Part shown: piece by piece, positions 36,610 to 47,940 of the stretch
How the letters are laid out: each line of letters opens with the position of its first letter
Position numbering within the stretch: position 1 is the stretch's first letter
Assembly (NCBI RefSeq): GCF_047496725.1
Contig: NC_132978.1
Span: forward strand, 13,169,501 to 13,233,500
Direction: 5' to 3'
DNA from: Anoplolepis gracilipes
Lineage: Eukaryota > Arthropoda > Insecta > Hymenoptera > Formicidae
Length of the DNA: 64,000 nucleotides
Program-made: the position numbers and the translations under genes
The notes under the pieces: generated by a model
The model's input: the letters and a program-made list of their open reading frames with translations, nothing else
Database searches by the model: none
What the model was told of the DNA's origin: nothing

Positions 36610-36610
36610 T
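36061..36610. promoter_or_regulatory. GC-rich island with (TCG)n and (GA)n tracts
   Basis: CpG-rich sequence with (CCCT)n at about 36162-36182, (TCG)n at about 36245-36293 and (GA)n at about 36573-36599. TTAACG|GTAAGCCC at about 36370 is a fair donor on the + strand. An imperfect palindrome GGGTGTTC...GAACATCC spans about 36506-36531. Frames on both strands read through the repeats. A promoter or enhancer is possible. Confidence 0.3.
36245..36293. repeat. (TCG)n trinucleotide repeat
   Basis: About sixteen perfect units. The open frames crossing it encode poly-Ser or poly-Arg, so they give no evidence of a gene. Confidence 0.9.
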
Positions 36611-36762
36611 ACTTGAAATCTGATCCCTTGGGCTTTACGAGTTTTAAGTTTTATTACACCGTTTTATTGTTGTATATTTTTATTTTTTTTATCGTATTTC
36701 ACAATTAAATTATAGCCTTGTGTATTGAAAAAATATTTGTTCGAGTGTGCCTGAAGATATTA

Positions 36763-37826
36763 CACTGGAAAAAATCATCTTGCAACTTGAACAAAAATTT
36801 TCTAGGCGTACAAAATTAACTGAAATAAATAAATGATTAACAAATACGGTGATACTGCATATGTTTTGTATTTAATGAATTTAAGCGACAGAGACAGAAT
36901 TTTGTATATCTGTATTATTATTAGTGTAATTTAGACAGAAATCTTTTCTGTAGTTTTTTTCTCTATCTTTAATACCTATTGTTAAAGACAATTATATTTG
37001 CGATTAATATTTCGGATATTCTAACAGATATAAAAAGTAGCGATAAATTTTAATTGAGACATCTAGAAATCTATTTACATTAGCAACATATTTGTTTGAG
37101 TGTCTGATCTTTTGTCTGATCTATGTCTTTATTTTTGGTCAACTTTCTGAAAAGTTGATTTTTATTAATCAAGGAAATTATAATTAAAAGAATATCTGAT
37201 GATTTTGAAACACCGTGTACGCGCGCGTTGCCTCTCGCAAGCGTGTGCATGCGATGATGCAATTCTTACGTGTCCGCCATTCTTTCGAGTTCTTCAACTC
37301 GCTCGTGATGCCAGCTTTTTTTCCGCGCCTGAAAAAATCCATTCTTATCCATTAAAATATTCATATATCTCTAAATAAACTTTATAAATTCATATATCTC
37401 TGAATATTAACTTTTACCACCAAACTGTCATACATGTATACTTGTACCTTCGCTCGAAAAAATATTTTACTAATGTAGATAGATTTCTAGATGTATCAAT
37501 TAAAATTTATCGCTACTTTTTGTATCTGTTGGAATATTTGTTGTCACGTATAGAATTTATAGCAATACCTCTAAAAAATTTAGATCCCATTGCCAAATAT
37601 TAATGACAAATATAATTGACAATAGGCCTTAAAGATAGGCATCGCAGACAAATTTTCCGTCTAAATTACACCAATAGTACAGATATAAATTCTGTCTCTG
37701 TCATTTAAATTGATCAAGTGCAAAATATATTCAGCATCACAGTATTTGCTAATAATTTATCTGTTTCAGTTAATTTTTTACACCTAGAAAATTTTTGTTC
37801 AAGTTGCAAGATCATTTTTTCGACAT
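36763..37826. mobile_element. Long foldback element, about 1.06 kb
   Basis: The left arm (about 36763-37100) and right arm (about 37447-37826) are inverted copies. Left ATCATCTTGCAACTTGAACA pairs with the right end, and inner blocks such as AAAAGTAGCGATAAATTTTA pair as well. The arms share clear but imperfect identity with small indels. The 350-bp centre is GC-richer (CGTGTACGCGCGCGTTGCC) and unlike the arms. The CACTGGAAAA-type end is common among DNA transposons. The target duplication is not resolved. Confidence 0.8.
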
Positions 37827-39045
37827 ATCCATTGTAACTTAATGTAGCTAAATACTCGCAATAAAAACAATCCGATATTAATGAAATAATTCATACCTGA
37901 GGCTTTCCTATAATTTATGACACTTTAAATAATCATTCTTAAGCCATTTAATGTGGAAACTATAAATTTGATATTGTCGTACTTAATCGATCGAAAAAAT
38001 TTTTAGGTATCGATCTATAAATAAAGCGCGTATACATTTATATAACAATTTTTTAAAACCCTGATATTCGATGGTTGGGAATTATTGCGACGTTTAATAT
38101 TTAAACATTATTCTAATATAATACAAAAGTTTACGTATAAAATTATAAAAAGGCCTCTGTAAGGATAATTTTCGCAGAGTATCGAATTTGTTATAATCAA
38201 TCGGCTCGTCATGTGTGTATAAATAATCTCGGTGATATATTTTTTATTAATGTTCAGAAAAGTATGAGAATATCGTGCCAACATGATGTATACCTACCGT
38301 ATATCGGTTACCACGAAAGTGCATAAAAGCTCGAGTTGCGTGAATCATTATAATCATCAAATATGCTCGGAATCAGAATATAATCATGTTTGATACAATT
38401 GCAAATTGATTTAATTGCGCGAATTGCAAATTAGTGAAATGCGACGGGCTCTAAAATCGTTCTCCATTTCGCGTGCAGGATTTTCCTCCGGGTTGTTCAC
38501 TTTTCACCTCGGTCAACGGATGCATACGTCCTGCATTGATACGATCGCCGTCTGCCATCGCCGCAAAAGTCGAGTACTTTCGATCTCGCGTGCCGATTCC
38601 ATAATGATCGCATTGTCTTGATCGCGATGGATCGCGACGACACTAAACTCATTTCAAAGAATCGAAAGAGAGAGAAAGAGAAAAAGACGAACATGACGTG
38701 TACAAGCGTGGATAGATCGGAATCTACTCCGTCTTCTGAAAGTGCACATCTCTTAAGAATCAGAATTATGCACAATGTGTGCTAAGAATTGTTTTGCTAA
38801 ACTTTAAGTTTCTTTTTTCCTTTTTTTTTTTTTTTATAAATTATTCACAATAAATATGCTTATCAAGATTCTGAACAGGTAACGTCTAACAATAAATAAT
38901 TTATATTATAAAAAATAAATAAGACTAGATAGATAAATTATTTAGTAAAGGAATTGTTCTGTAGAGAATGTGTTTATGGGACATAGAGAAGAAAACGCAC
39001 ACGAGAAAAGGAAGGAATACAATAGAGATGTGTTTTTTCCAAAAT
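37827..39045. other. Spacer, no supported gene
   Basis: AT-rich with a GC-richer patch at 38410-38720. Frames 38415-38621 (plus) and 38497-38775 (minus) overlap there without recognised domains. Confidence 0.45.
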
Positions 39046-39049
39046 TTAA

Positions 39050-39326
39050 CCCTTACTCCGTATTGTTATTTTTGGCACCTTCTAACTGTACAGGTAGGTC
39101 AGCGGGTATTTTCGATAAGTTTATTAATATGTTAAAGTGTTTTAAAAAATCTGAAAAAAGTGTATATACCTTCTTTGAACATTCTAAATGAAAACTAAAA
39201 TAATAAATTTGAAAAATAATTTATTTAAATATATTATTTTAAATATATTATTTGATTATTTGTTTTCCAGAAATTGACGTGTTGTTAGAAAAATCACAGA
39301 CCAAAATGATCCATCAGTACGGAATA
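39050..39326. mobile_element. piggyBac-type MITE, copy 2 (right end worn)
   Basis: TTAA (39046-39049) followed by CCCTTACTCCGTATTG. The interior is almost identical to the copy at 26156-26436. The right end reads TACGGAATAA then AATAAACG, so the last bases and the right TTAA have been lost or changed. Confidence 0.85.
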
Positions 39327-39479
39327 AAATAAACGAAATAAAATTCATACTTTATGTCTACGATGCATTACGTTATAATACATATAATTCTATAATTATG
39401 TACGAAAATAGTGTGATATAAATAATTGATTGTTAATGAACAATCGGTATTCGTCAATGTTACAATTGGAAGGACTGAA

Positions 39480-39763
39480 AAAATAGCGAAATACATTCTC
39501 ACCGCGGCGCGTTAAAAGGAAACTCGAGAAGAGACGTGAGAAATTCCCGAGGACGAGCGACCTAATTCCCGAGGAACGGGCATCCCGCTCCTACTCGCTC
39601 CAGCCTCGCCCTCTTATGCCACGATGACGCAAGACGCAACCGAGTGTTCTGCTTCTCGACGAGAGGAGAAACCTGACGTGCTCGTCTCTTGGTCATCGTC
39701 ATCTTCATTCTCGGCTTTTCGGCGGAGACTCGGTCGAGAAGCGGGGCCATTAAGCGAGCCACC

Positions 39764-39810
<47 letters not shown>

Positions 39811-40260
39811 GTCATCGCGAAAACGCTACAACTATTCGCTCGGTAATATAATTCGACTACGCTGGCCAGCGTGTACAGGTGTGCCCGCGTGCGTGTGTGT
39901 AGGCGTACACACGTACGCACGGGCCGTAGGAGAAGAGAAGGCAGGCCTTGCGAGGCTGAGAGTGGGTTCATCGGACGCCGGCGGCCGCGGATTTACCGTT
40001 ACGTCTTCTTGGCGAAACCCAGGGAGACCCGTCCACGGCCATATGCCCCTCTCTTTATTTCTTTCTTTCTTTCTTTCTCTTCCTCTTGCTCTTTCTTTCA
40101 CCTCTCTTTCTCTTCCTTTCTCTGTCTCTCAGTCGCGACGTGCACGAACACATATACGATCCAGTCTCACCTTCTCCTCTTCCTCCTCTGTCCCACTGAA
40201 TTCCAGCCCGGCGGCGGATTTGCCGATAGAAGAAACGGAAGAGCGCGCAGGGTTTGTAGG
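39480..40260. promoter_or_regulatory. Large GC-rich island with CT tracts
   Basis: CpG-rich sequence with (CT)n at about 39767-39807 and (CTTT)n at about 40048-40080. Overlapping frames on both strands up to 191 codons follow the repeats (Ser/Leu, Arg/Glu) and are not credible proteins. A TATA-less promoter is plausible. Confidence 0.3.
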
Positions 40261-40446
40261 ATGACATTCGAAGAAAGTTCAAAGTTTGTTGGTTTTCACA
40301 GAGTCGTTGAACTCGCCTCTTTCGGAGATAATTTCAGTCGTTCCGCCAACCGGATTATTATGTTGCGCTGTGAAAATTGCAAAGGGAGATACAATGGGGT
40401 GCATCGTGCTTTCATAAGAATTTTCCAGAATAGAAAAGAGAAATGA
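40261..40446 (+). CDS. Candidate 61-residue ORF, unrecognised
   Basis: Directly right of the island, a true ATG opens MTFEESSKFVGFHRVVELAS and continues through FSRSANRIIMLRCENCKGRY to a TGA. Unlike the island frames it has balanced composition and a CENC pair of cysteines. The context GGATGA is weak and no family is recognised. The antisense frame 40296-40511 is also open. It could be a small protein or the first exon of one. Confidence 0.18.
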   Translation: MTFEESSKFVGFHRVVELASFGDNFSRSANRIIMLRCENCKGRYNGVHRAFIRIFQNRKEK

Positions 40447-40661
40447 AAATTCAATACCTCGATGAGATAACGCTTGTTAAACTTGCCAGAGAAAAACGTA
40501 ATTGTTGGCAAATTTGTTAAATTAAAAAGATTTTATCTGAAATTTATATTTAGTTGTCTCTCGCGGCTCACCTTCCATTATTTTGATACAAATACATTAT
40601 TGACTGTCCACTATGAATTTTACAAATAATAATATAAGAAATTAAATTCCAATATTTTCTT

Positions 40662-40663
<2 letters not shown>

Positions 40664-40705
<42 letters not shown>
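40664..40705. repeat. Poly-T run, 42 bases
   Basis: Longest homopolymer in the window, uninterrupted. No retroposon body is visible on either side. Confidence 0.9.
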
Positions 40706-40712
<7 letters not shown>

Positions 40713-42310
40713 CGCTCAATTCGCTTAAATTTTCTCGTTATTAATGGAGTTGTAGATTAACCATGATGATGATTTTATTATCCAGATGAGATTGATCATT
40801 TCCTTTTCTTTGTCGTTGACGCATAAGCGCGTGTGTCATTTGAAATTCTTGGAACCAAGAGTGATTCGAAATCTAATTTTATTGGAATGTGGCTGTTTAA
40901 AAATAAAAGAGTAAAATTCACATCTATGCTAGAGCTTACAAATGAAAGATTTATATAAATCGAGAGAGAATATTTTTTTATATAATCTATATGTAGATAA
41001 ATTTTTTTACGGCATGTAGCTTGGAATCTTAATACTACGGCAACAACCACAACTACAAAATTCTTCCGGTTAAGAATGACTTCTTGCGGTCAATTTGATT
41101 TGAATTATAGAAAAGACAGCCGCGACTTCGCTAAAAATCAAAGCAAACCGGTTAATTGTGAAATAATATCCAGTGATGTCACACGCATATCTACGTCAAT
41201 CGATCGTCATTTCGTATACATATACAAGCGGAAGATTCGCTCTCAGAATAATGATGATTAGCAAATCCGCATTAAATATGCGGTACATTATATAGCAAGG
41301 TGGCTGATTCTACTAAACACGTGACAATGTGATGGAAAGGAATGTGGTAGATTTTTTACTAAACACATACTAAACGTGGCAAGTAACCATCAAGAATAAA
41401 TGTGAATCTGCATAACATTAAATATTGCAGGTATGCATACGAATGGATATTAAATATGTTTACATATAAATCTATTTAAAAAAACATGATTTTAGTATAA
41501 TAAAATGTGGTAAAGTTTTTAAATAAAATTCGTAGATTACTTTGTTATTAATTAAAACCTTATCGAAAAAGGAAGGGAGAGAGAAGTAAGATGGAGTTTA
41601 TGTTTCAAGCGAATTTTTCTCATATCGCGAAGCAAATTTATGCGTATTCATATTTCCCTTGAATTCTCACGACATATTATTCATGGAGATATCAGAAATC
41701 GTCAGAAACCAACGTGGCCCATAAATTTCAATTAATCGACCGTTTACTTTTTATTAGTCATACGGAACCAGCTATGAGATTGATGGACGGTATAAATTCT
41801 TACAAAACAATCTATAAACCTAGCGGCCTGTATGCTGCAAATTATGCTTGAATGCAAATTACGCTGTCTCGTAGAGCGCTCACTCGATACACACGAGAAG
41901 CTGAAGCGGTTCTTTCGTTACGCATTTTTGCACTTTGCACGGCAACATCATCGCAACCCTGCTATTGTTACGTTACTAACTATTCGCATGTATTTAAAAT
42001 ATATCTATAAGTGAATTGAGAGAAATCGAATTAAAAAAAAAAAAAAAAAAAAAAAAAATAGGTTACAAGGTATTTAACATTGTAAATTATACAAGTTCTA
42101 TTATTATTAAAATTACATGAAATTGCTTGATTTTTCTTACTAATTCGCTAAAAATGTTTTGTTGAATTTTTCAGAGAATAAGTATGGGTAGATTTAATCC
42201 AACAATTTTTAATTATGTAATTTATTATTTTAATGCTCCAATTTTTTTCATTGGACGTTTATGTAGATAAAGTCGCAAAAAGGCCACTACGTCTTCCAAT
42301 TTTTTCATTA
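40706..42310. other. AT-rich spacer
   Basis: No credible gene. A 26-base A run lies at 42033-42058, one of few A runs on this strand. Confidence 0.5.
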
Positions 42311-42692
42311 GGAATTTCCGATTGTGAGTCTAACGTACGCACCTAGCGAATCGCGGCAGACATTTCAACAGGTGGGCGAGTCCGTCGAACGAACGCATTT
42401 TTCCCACCGCGTGGCAAAGGCCACCTGTGCCTCTCTCGTGCGCGCGCCTTCTACTTTACTTTCTTCGCGGTGTTCCGTTAAATACCCCACGCCGAACGCG
42501 ATTGCGAATCCAGGTGCGGAGGTCAACTTACGTCAGGTTAGGGTTCCGGAGCTTCGCTTCGACGAGTCCCCTTCCAGCGTCCTCGGCGTCTCGCGGAGCG
42601 TCACGGGCGTTCGCTCGTTCCGTCATTTCCGCTATACACAAATTGACCCTCAAGATATACCCACATTGTATTTTATAATTGTTAGATTTTAG
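42311..42692 (+). other. GC-rich island with 122-codon open frame
   Basis: The frame 42324-42692 includes SESRQTFQQVGESVERTHFS and NAIANPGAEVNLRQVRVPEL. It is free of simple repeats, which is unusual for the window, but begins at a TTG or GTG rather than ATG. Within it are donor-like sites CAACAG|GTGGGC (about 42370) and CGTCAG|GTTAGG (about 42537). A second frame (42427-42678) overlaps. It could be a spliced 5' exon region or chance. Confidence 0.2.
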
Positions 42693-42960
42693 AGTACAGT
42701 TTGATATTTGTCGTTTAGCTTGTCTCGTTACGTTTGAGAGTGAAACTGGATATTGACATTGCGATCGAATCTTTTTTTTTTTAAAGACTTGAAGGCTATT
42801 CTAGTAATATAAACAATTAATATTTGGGATTTTTTTAAGAATATTATATAAAAATATTAGATAAAAATTGATTCTTTTGAGTTTTACACATATTTTTATT
42901 GATGTTTAAACAGTACTTTTACTTTCTCAGTATTTTTAAATTTTGGATATTTAATTTTTT
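42693..42960. other. AT-rich spacer
   Basis: Nothing recognised. Confidence 0.4.
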
Positions 42961-43860
42961 TTGTTCAATAAGTTCAACCAACCTTACGTAATATGTCTAA
43001 AATGACAGTATGATATGCCGTTTCTCGTATAAATTGTCTGAAATGAAAAAAATTCGCAGACTCGATTGAAAAAAAAAAATTAAATATCCAAGATTTAAAA
43101 AACTATCGTCCAAATTTGAACGCGTCAAACATTTGTAAAACGCAAAATCAATTTCGAATATCATTAAAAAAATTTTTAACAATCATCAAGGATTCATACT
43201 GTGCAAGAGTAGATTGGACCCTTCATTTTTCTTTCGTATGCGTCGTAATATCTTTCAATAACTGGCCTACATTACAGAATGTGTTAAAGAAGTTTGCAGA
43301 TGCCTCCGGATTCGAAATCCAATATTCGTGATTTACATAGAATGTGGCAAAATAAATTTGCAAATGAAATTATTTTAACCGAATCTTTTATTTATATAAT
43401 TACATATTTTTTGTTCAATAAGCTCAACCAACTTTACGTAATATGTCTAAAATGACAGTATGATATGCCGTTTCTCGTATAAATTGTCTGAAATGAAAAA
43501 AATTCGCAGACTCGATTGAAAAAAAAAAATTAAATATCCAAGATTTAAAAAACTATCGTCCAAATTTGAACGCGTCAAACATTTGTAAAACGCAAAATCA
43601 ATTTCGAATATCATTAAAAAAATTTTTAACAATCATCAAGGATTCATACTGTGCAAGAGTAGATTGGACCCTTCATTTTTCTTTCGTATGCGTCGTAATA
43701 TCTTTTAATAACTGGCCTACATTACAGAATGTGTTAAAGAAGTTTGCAGATGCCTCCGGATTCGAAACCCGATATTCGTGATTTACATAAAATGTAGTAA
43801 AATAAATTTGCAAATGAAATTATTTTAACCGAATCCTTTATTTATATAATTACATATTTT
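42961..43860. repeat. Tandem duplication, 2 x 450 bp
   Basis: Copies 42961-43410 and 43411-43860 are about 98% identical. Each starts TTGTTCAATAAG and ends with TTTATATAATTACATATTTT. The same 61-codon minus frame and a similar 71-codon plus frame occur in each copy, with the plus frame differing only at its last residues. Neither frame looks like a known protein. The high identity points to a recent event. Confidence 0.92.
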
Positions 43861-44000
43861 TTTCGTGAGATATTTTACTATCTATTAGTTGACAGCTTCC
43901 GGACTAGTTTTGCGAGAATACCCGTATACTTTTATATCAATATCAATATCGCGACACACACACACACTAAATTCGCTTTTTGCAATTTCTGCTCGTAAAC
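43861..44000. other. AT-rich spacer
   Basis: Short spacer with a (CA) tract near 43956-43967. Confidence 0.4.
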
Positions 44001-45130
44001 CGTTCTTTAGTCTCGGCGAACATTGCGCCGAGCAATTTTCCGCGGCGAATGCGAAATAGCATCTGGAAGCCGCGCGCGGAAGCAAAACGTTCTGCGTGTG
44101 GCAATAAACCGGCGCAACAAAACCGCTATAAATTTCGCGAGATATCGCTGCGAATGATCGAAACGTAGGAAGAGGAGAAAAGGACCATTTGCGGAATTTG
44201 CACGGATAGGAAAGTGGATAACGGTGTAAGAGCGCAAAGAGATAAATAAAAAAAAATCACGGACGTTTTGCGCGTTGCCTGGCAAAACGAATAGGCAAAA
44301 CATAGGAGCCGCCATGCTGGTACCCGCTGGCTTCCTCTTATACCTTGTCTCGACATGGTGGCCGAGCCGATGATAACCGTCGTCGAGCGATCAAAGTAAA
44401 GGGGTCGACCAACTCTATTTCCCTCATTGCGGCTTTTCGTAGTAAGATTACCAAGCGTACGAGAGAGTGTTACAAATTCCTCAACGATACCGGTATTCGT
44501 TTTCTCTTTTCGCACATTTTCAAAAAAAATACACACATTTGTACAATTTGTGTAATTTTATTTATTACATGATATCGGTTTTTGCAAATATAAATTAAAA
44601 AAAAACAAAAAACTCAACACAGCCAAGTCTTTCATTCTAGTCTGTAATGACAAAAGGAACTTGGGAAGTTTTAAATATAGTTTGATATATATATATACAT
44701 ACATATATATAAAAGTCGAGACGTGGAAACGTTTCTCGGAGAATAAAACAATGAATCGCGAAATCGCGGACGGTCGCCGCGCTCGCAAGGTTAATTTCGC
44801 CGTCGACGTGGAAATCGCCTCGGAGATAGAGAAGGTGAAGCACGGTCATGGGAAGAGAGAGACCAGCGAGAGACGAGAGGCGGTCGTACCTCGCGCCGCG
44901 AGCCGCGACTTCCTCCGTGCGTGCAAGAAGCGAGTCAAGTTCGCCGGCGGGCACACGCGCACTCACGTGTGTACGCGCACATCTACTTACGTATAGTCGT
45001 GCTACAGACAGGGACCAGGTAACAGCGTTCCCGTGTTACCGGTCCACGCGCGGCCGCCACGGTAATTTATTTAATGTAAGCGACACACACCGTCGCACAC
45101 TCGACGCGTATACGCGCGCGAGCGCACGTA
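44001..45130. promoter_or_regulatory. GC-rich region with TATA-like sequence
   Basis: CpG-rich on both sides of an AT-rich insert (44510-44700). TATATATAAAAG at about 44704-44715 lies just before an ATG at 44751. GGAGCCGCCATGCTGG at about 44305 has a Pho-like GCCAT. The region ends where the 364-bp array begins. Confidence 0.3.
44751..44996 (+). CDS. Candidate basic 81-residue ORF, unrecognised
   Basis: A true ATG in context AACAATGA begins MNREIADGRRARKVNFAVDV, continues as EIASEIEKVKHGHGKRETSE, and ends CTRTSTYV before a TAG. It is basic, contains no simple repeat, and follows a TATA-like run by about 36 bases, too close for a normal TATA-driven start with a leader. The opposite strand is open as well (44637-44966, 109 codons, MSARVPAGELDSLLARTEEV), with similarly protein-like text. 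At most one is likely to be real; neither has a family I know. Confidence 0.18.
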   Translation: MNREIADGRRARKVNFAVDVEIASEIEKVKHGHGKRETSERREAVVPRAASRDFLRACKKRVKFAGGHTRTHVCTRTSTYV

Positions 45131-45136
45131 TACGCA

Positions 45137-46956
45137 GGATGTTCCGAAGCAGAAGCTCCTCGAGACGAGCGGCACAGTTATCGCGTAATGGGTCTACGTT
45201 TTAGCAACACTTTTGTAACCAGGAAAAGACGATGAAAGAATGCAAATATAAAGCGTAAAAGGATAAAATTTAATATAAGTTTGCAGAGGGAGAGGAGAGT
45301 ACAATATTTTTTTTTCGTGGGGCGATAAAATTACGACAAGAAATATAAAAGAATAGAGGATTTATGCGAGGAAAATTCAGAATGTCTATTTTCTGCAAAA
45401 GTATTAGAAAATACTTTCGATAAAAAAATTTTTTAAATATTCTTTTTATCTGAAAATTTGAACAAAAATGCCTGCAAACATTAGGAATTTTTTTTACGAA
45501 GGATGTTCCGAAGCAGTAGCTCCTCGAGACGAGCGGCACAGTTATCGCGTAATGGGTCTACGTTTTAGCAACACTTTTGTAACCAGGAAAAGACGATGAA
45601 AGAATGCAAATATAAAGCGTAGAAGGATAAAATTTAATATAAGTTTGCAGAGGGAGAGGAGAGTACAATATTTTTTTTTCGTGGGGCGATAAAATTACGA
45701 CAAGAAATATAAAAGAATAGAGGATTTATGCGAGGAAAATTCAGAATGTCTATTTCCTGCAAAAGTATTAGAAAATATTTTCGATAAAAAAATTTTTTAA
45801 ATATTCTTTTTATCTGAAAATTTGAACAAAAATGCCTGCAAACATTAGGAATTTTTTTTACGAAGGATGTTCCGAAGCAGAAGCTCCTCGAGACGAGCGG
45901 CACAGTTATCGCGTAATGGGTCTACGTTTTAGCAACACTTTTGTAACCAGGAAAAGACGATGAAAGAATGCAAATATAAAGCGTAAAAGGATAAAATTTA
46001 ATATAAGTTTGCAGAGGGAGAGGAGAGTACAATATTTTTTTTTCATGGGGCGATAAAATTACGACAAGAAATATAAAAGAATAGAGGATTTATGCGAGGA
46101 AAATTCAGAATGTCTATTTCCTGCAAAAGTATTAGAAAATACTTTCGATAAAAAAAATTTTTTAAATATTCTTTTTATCTGAAAATTGAACAAAAATGCC
46201 TGCAAACATTAGGAATTTTTTTTACGAAGGATGTTCCGAAGCAGAAGCTCCTCGAGACGAGCGGCACAGTTATCGCGTAATGGGTCTACGTTTTAGCAAC
46301 ACTTTTGTAACCAGGAAAAGACGATGAAAGAATGCAAATATAAAGCGTAAAAGGATAAAATTTAATATAAGTTTGCAGAGGGAGAGGAGAGTACAATATT
46401 TTTTTTTCATGGGGCGATAAAATTACGACAAGAAATATAAAAGAATAGAGGATTTATGCGAGGAAAATTCAGAATGTCTATTTCCTGCAAAAGTATTAGA
46501 AAATACTTTCGATAAAAAAAATTTTTTAAATATTCTTTTTATCTGAAAATTGAACAAAAATGCCTGCAAACATTAGGAATTTTTTTTACGAAGGATGTTC
46601 CGAAGCAGAAGCTCCTCGAGACGAGCGGCACAGTTATCGCGTAATGGGTCTACGTTTTAGCAACACTTTTGTAACCAGGAAAAGACGATGAAAGAATGCA
46701 AATATAAAGCGTAAAAGGATAAAATTTAATATAAGTTTGCAGAGGGAGAGGAGAGTACAATATTTTTTTTTCGTGGGGCGATAAAATTACGACAAGAAAT
46801 ATAAAAGAATAGAGGATTTATGCGAGGAAAATTCAGAATGTCTATTTTCTGCAAAAGTATTAGAAAATATTTTCGATAAAAAAATTTTTTAAATATTCTT
46901 TTTATCTGAAAATTTGAATAAAAATACCTGCAAACATTAGGAATTTCTTTTTACAA
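45137..46956. repeat. Tandem array of five 364-bp units
   Basis: Units start at 45137, 45501, 45865, 46229 and 46593, each at GGATGTTCCGAAGCAG, so the period is exactly 364 and the total 1820 bp. Identity is very high. Units 3 and 4 share private changes: CATGGGG instead of CGTGGGG, eight instead of seven A residues before the TTTTTT run, and one T fewer in GAAAATTGAAC. Unit 5 has its own changes near its end (AATAAAAATACC). The 3' part resembles single-copy-like sequence at 9380-9470. Two minus frames of 89 codons in units 1-2 are broken by the paired indels in units 3 and 4, so they are not conserved as protein. Confidence 0.95.
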
Positions 46957-47494
46957 GATTTGAATAAACTGAAAAGCTTTGGTTATCGCTGCAGACTTTT
47001 TTCCTTCGTTGCAAATACAGGAAGAGTACCGTTCGGGGAATAAATTGCGGATAGAACGCAAAAGGGAACGTGGCGCGATTTCGACGATGACGCCGCGGCG
47101 TCATCGCGCACCTTTTCGCGGGAGAGAACGTCGTAACCTCAAGAACCTCGCGAGGAAGGCGAGGCCGATGAATGCACGGCGATGAACGGGAAGGAAGGTG
47201 AGACGCGCGTATACACACGCTTCTGACCTCAAGAAACCGAGTGGCGAGTGGGTAGAAGAGAAGCGGGAGGAGAGGGACGAGAGAACTCGCCTTCGCGAGA
47301 GGAGAAGGAGGAGTGGAGGAGAAGAGGAGAGCCCCAACAACGGTCTGGCGCGGATCCAGCATACGTGCACGAACTCGAGGACTCTCGTGTGTGGTTTCTC
47401 CTCTTTGCCTTTTTTCTTTCCGCCGCGGGAATACGCGCTCTTGCAGGGCCGACGCGTTGGGGAGCCTTTGCACCGAGAAACATACGATAATCAT
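46937..47494 (-). other. Long minus open frame in GC island, unrecognised
   Basis: From an ATG at 47492-47494 the minus strand is open for 185 codons, among the longest frames in the window (192 if a TTG is used). It starts MIIVCFSVQRLPNASALQER and continues with Arg/Pro/Ser/Leu-rich text, typical of GC-island readings. Two plus-strand frames overlap in full. Its end enters the last unit of the 364-bp array. Probably not a gene; the island (46990-47500) itself could be regulatory. Confidence 0.15.
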
Positions 47495-47499
47495 AATTG

Positions 47500-47940
47500 T
47501 AAAGAACAAACGCAAACAGAACGTTAAAACAAATTCAGAATAGATGAATAAATTGGATATATAAAAAATACTGGAATAATAACAAGGTATATTTAAAAAA
47601 TAAATCTGACAGTGAGTCCTCGATTATTTCGATATTCGATCACGAATATAATAAATATTCATCAACAACAAAATCTGAATATTCATAAAGAATAGAGAAA
47701 ATATCTCAAACTACAATATAATATCTTACCTGACATACTGCGTGTATTATATTATTTTACATTATCTAGATAGAGAACTCTAATATTCGGGAGGGAAATA
47801 TTTGGCTTTTAATTATTTCATAATCATTTTAATATCCGCGAAAAATCCAGAGCAATTATAGCTAATATATTGGAATTAAATACTTTGAACATGTGTCTAT
47901 AAATATATATGTAATATTTATTTTCTATTTTGCAAGCAAA
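47500..47940. other. AT-rich spacer
   Basis: Nothing recognised. Confidence 0.45.

Noticed and set aside
36071..36616. 181-codon plus frame with poly-Ser
   Set aside because: Poly-Ser is the (TCG)n repeat and the end is the (GA)n repeat.
38970..39191. 73-codon plus frame
   Set aside because: Its second half is the piggyBac-type MITE at 39050-39326.
39689..40446. Two 191-codon plus frames
   Set aside because: They overlap in different phases and are driven by CT and CTTT repeats; only the last 61 codons of one look protein-like and are listed separately.
43116..43781. Duplicated 71-codon plus and 61-codon minus ORFs
   Set aside because: Same frames in two nearly identical 450-bp copies; identity reflects recent duplication, not conservation.
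45270..45903. 89-codon minus ORFs repeated in the tandem array
   Set aside because: They exist because the unit is repeated; units 3 and 4 carry indels that break the frame, so there is no selection for protein.
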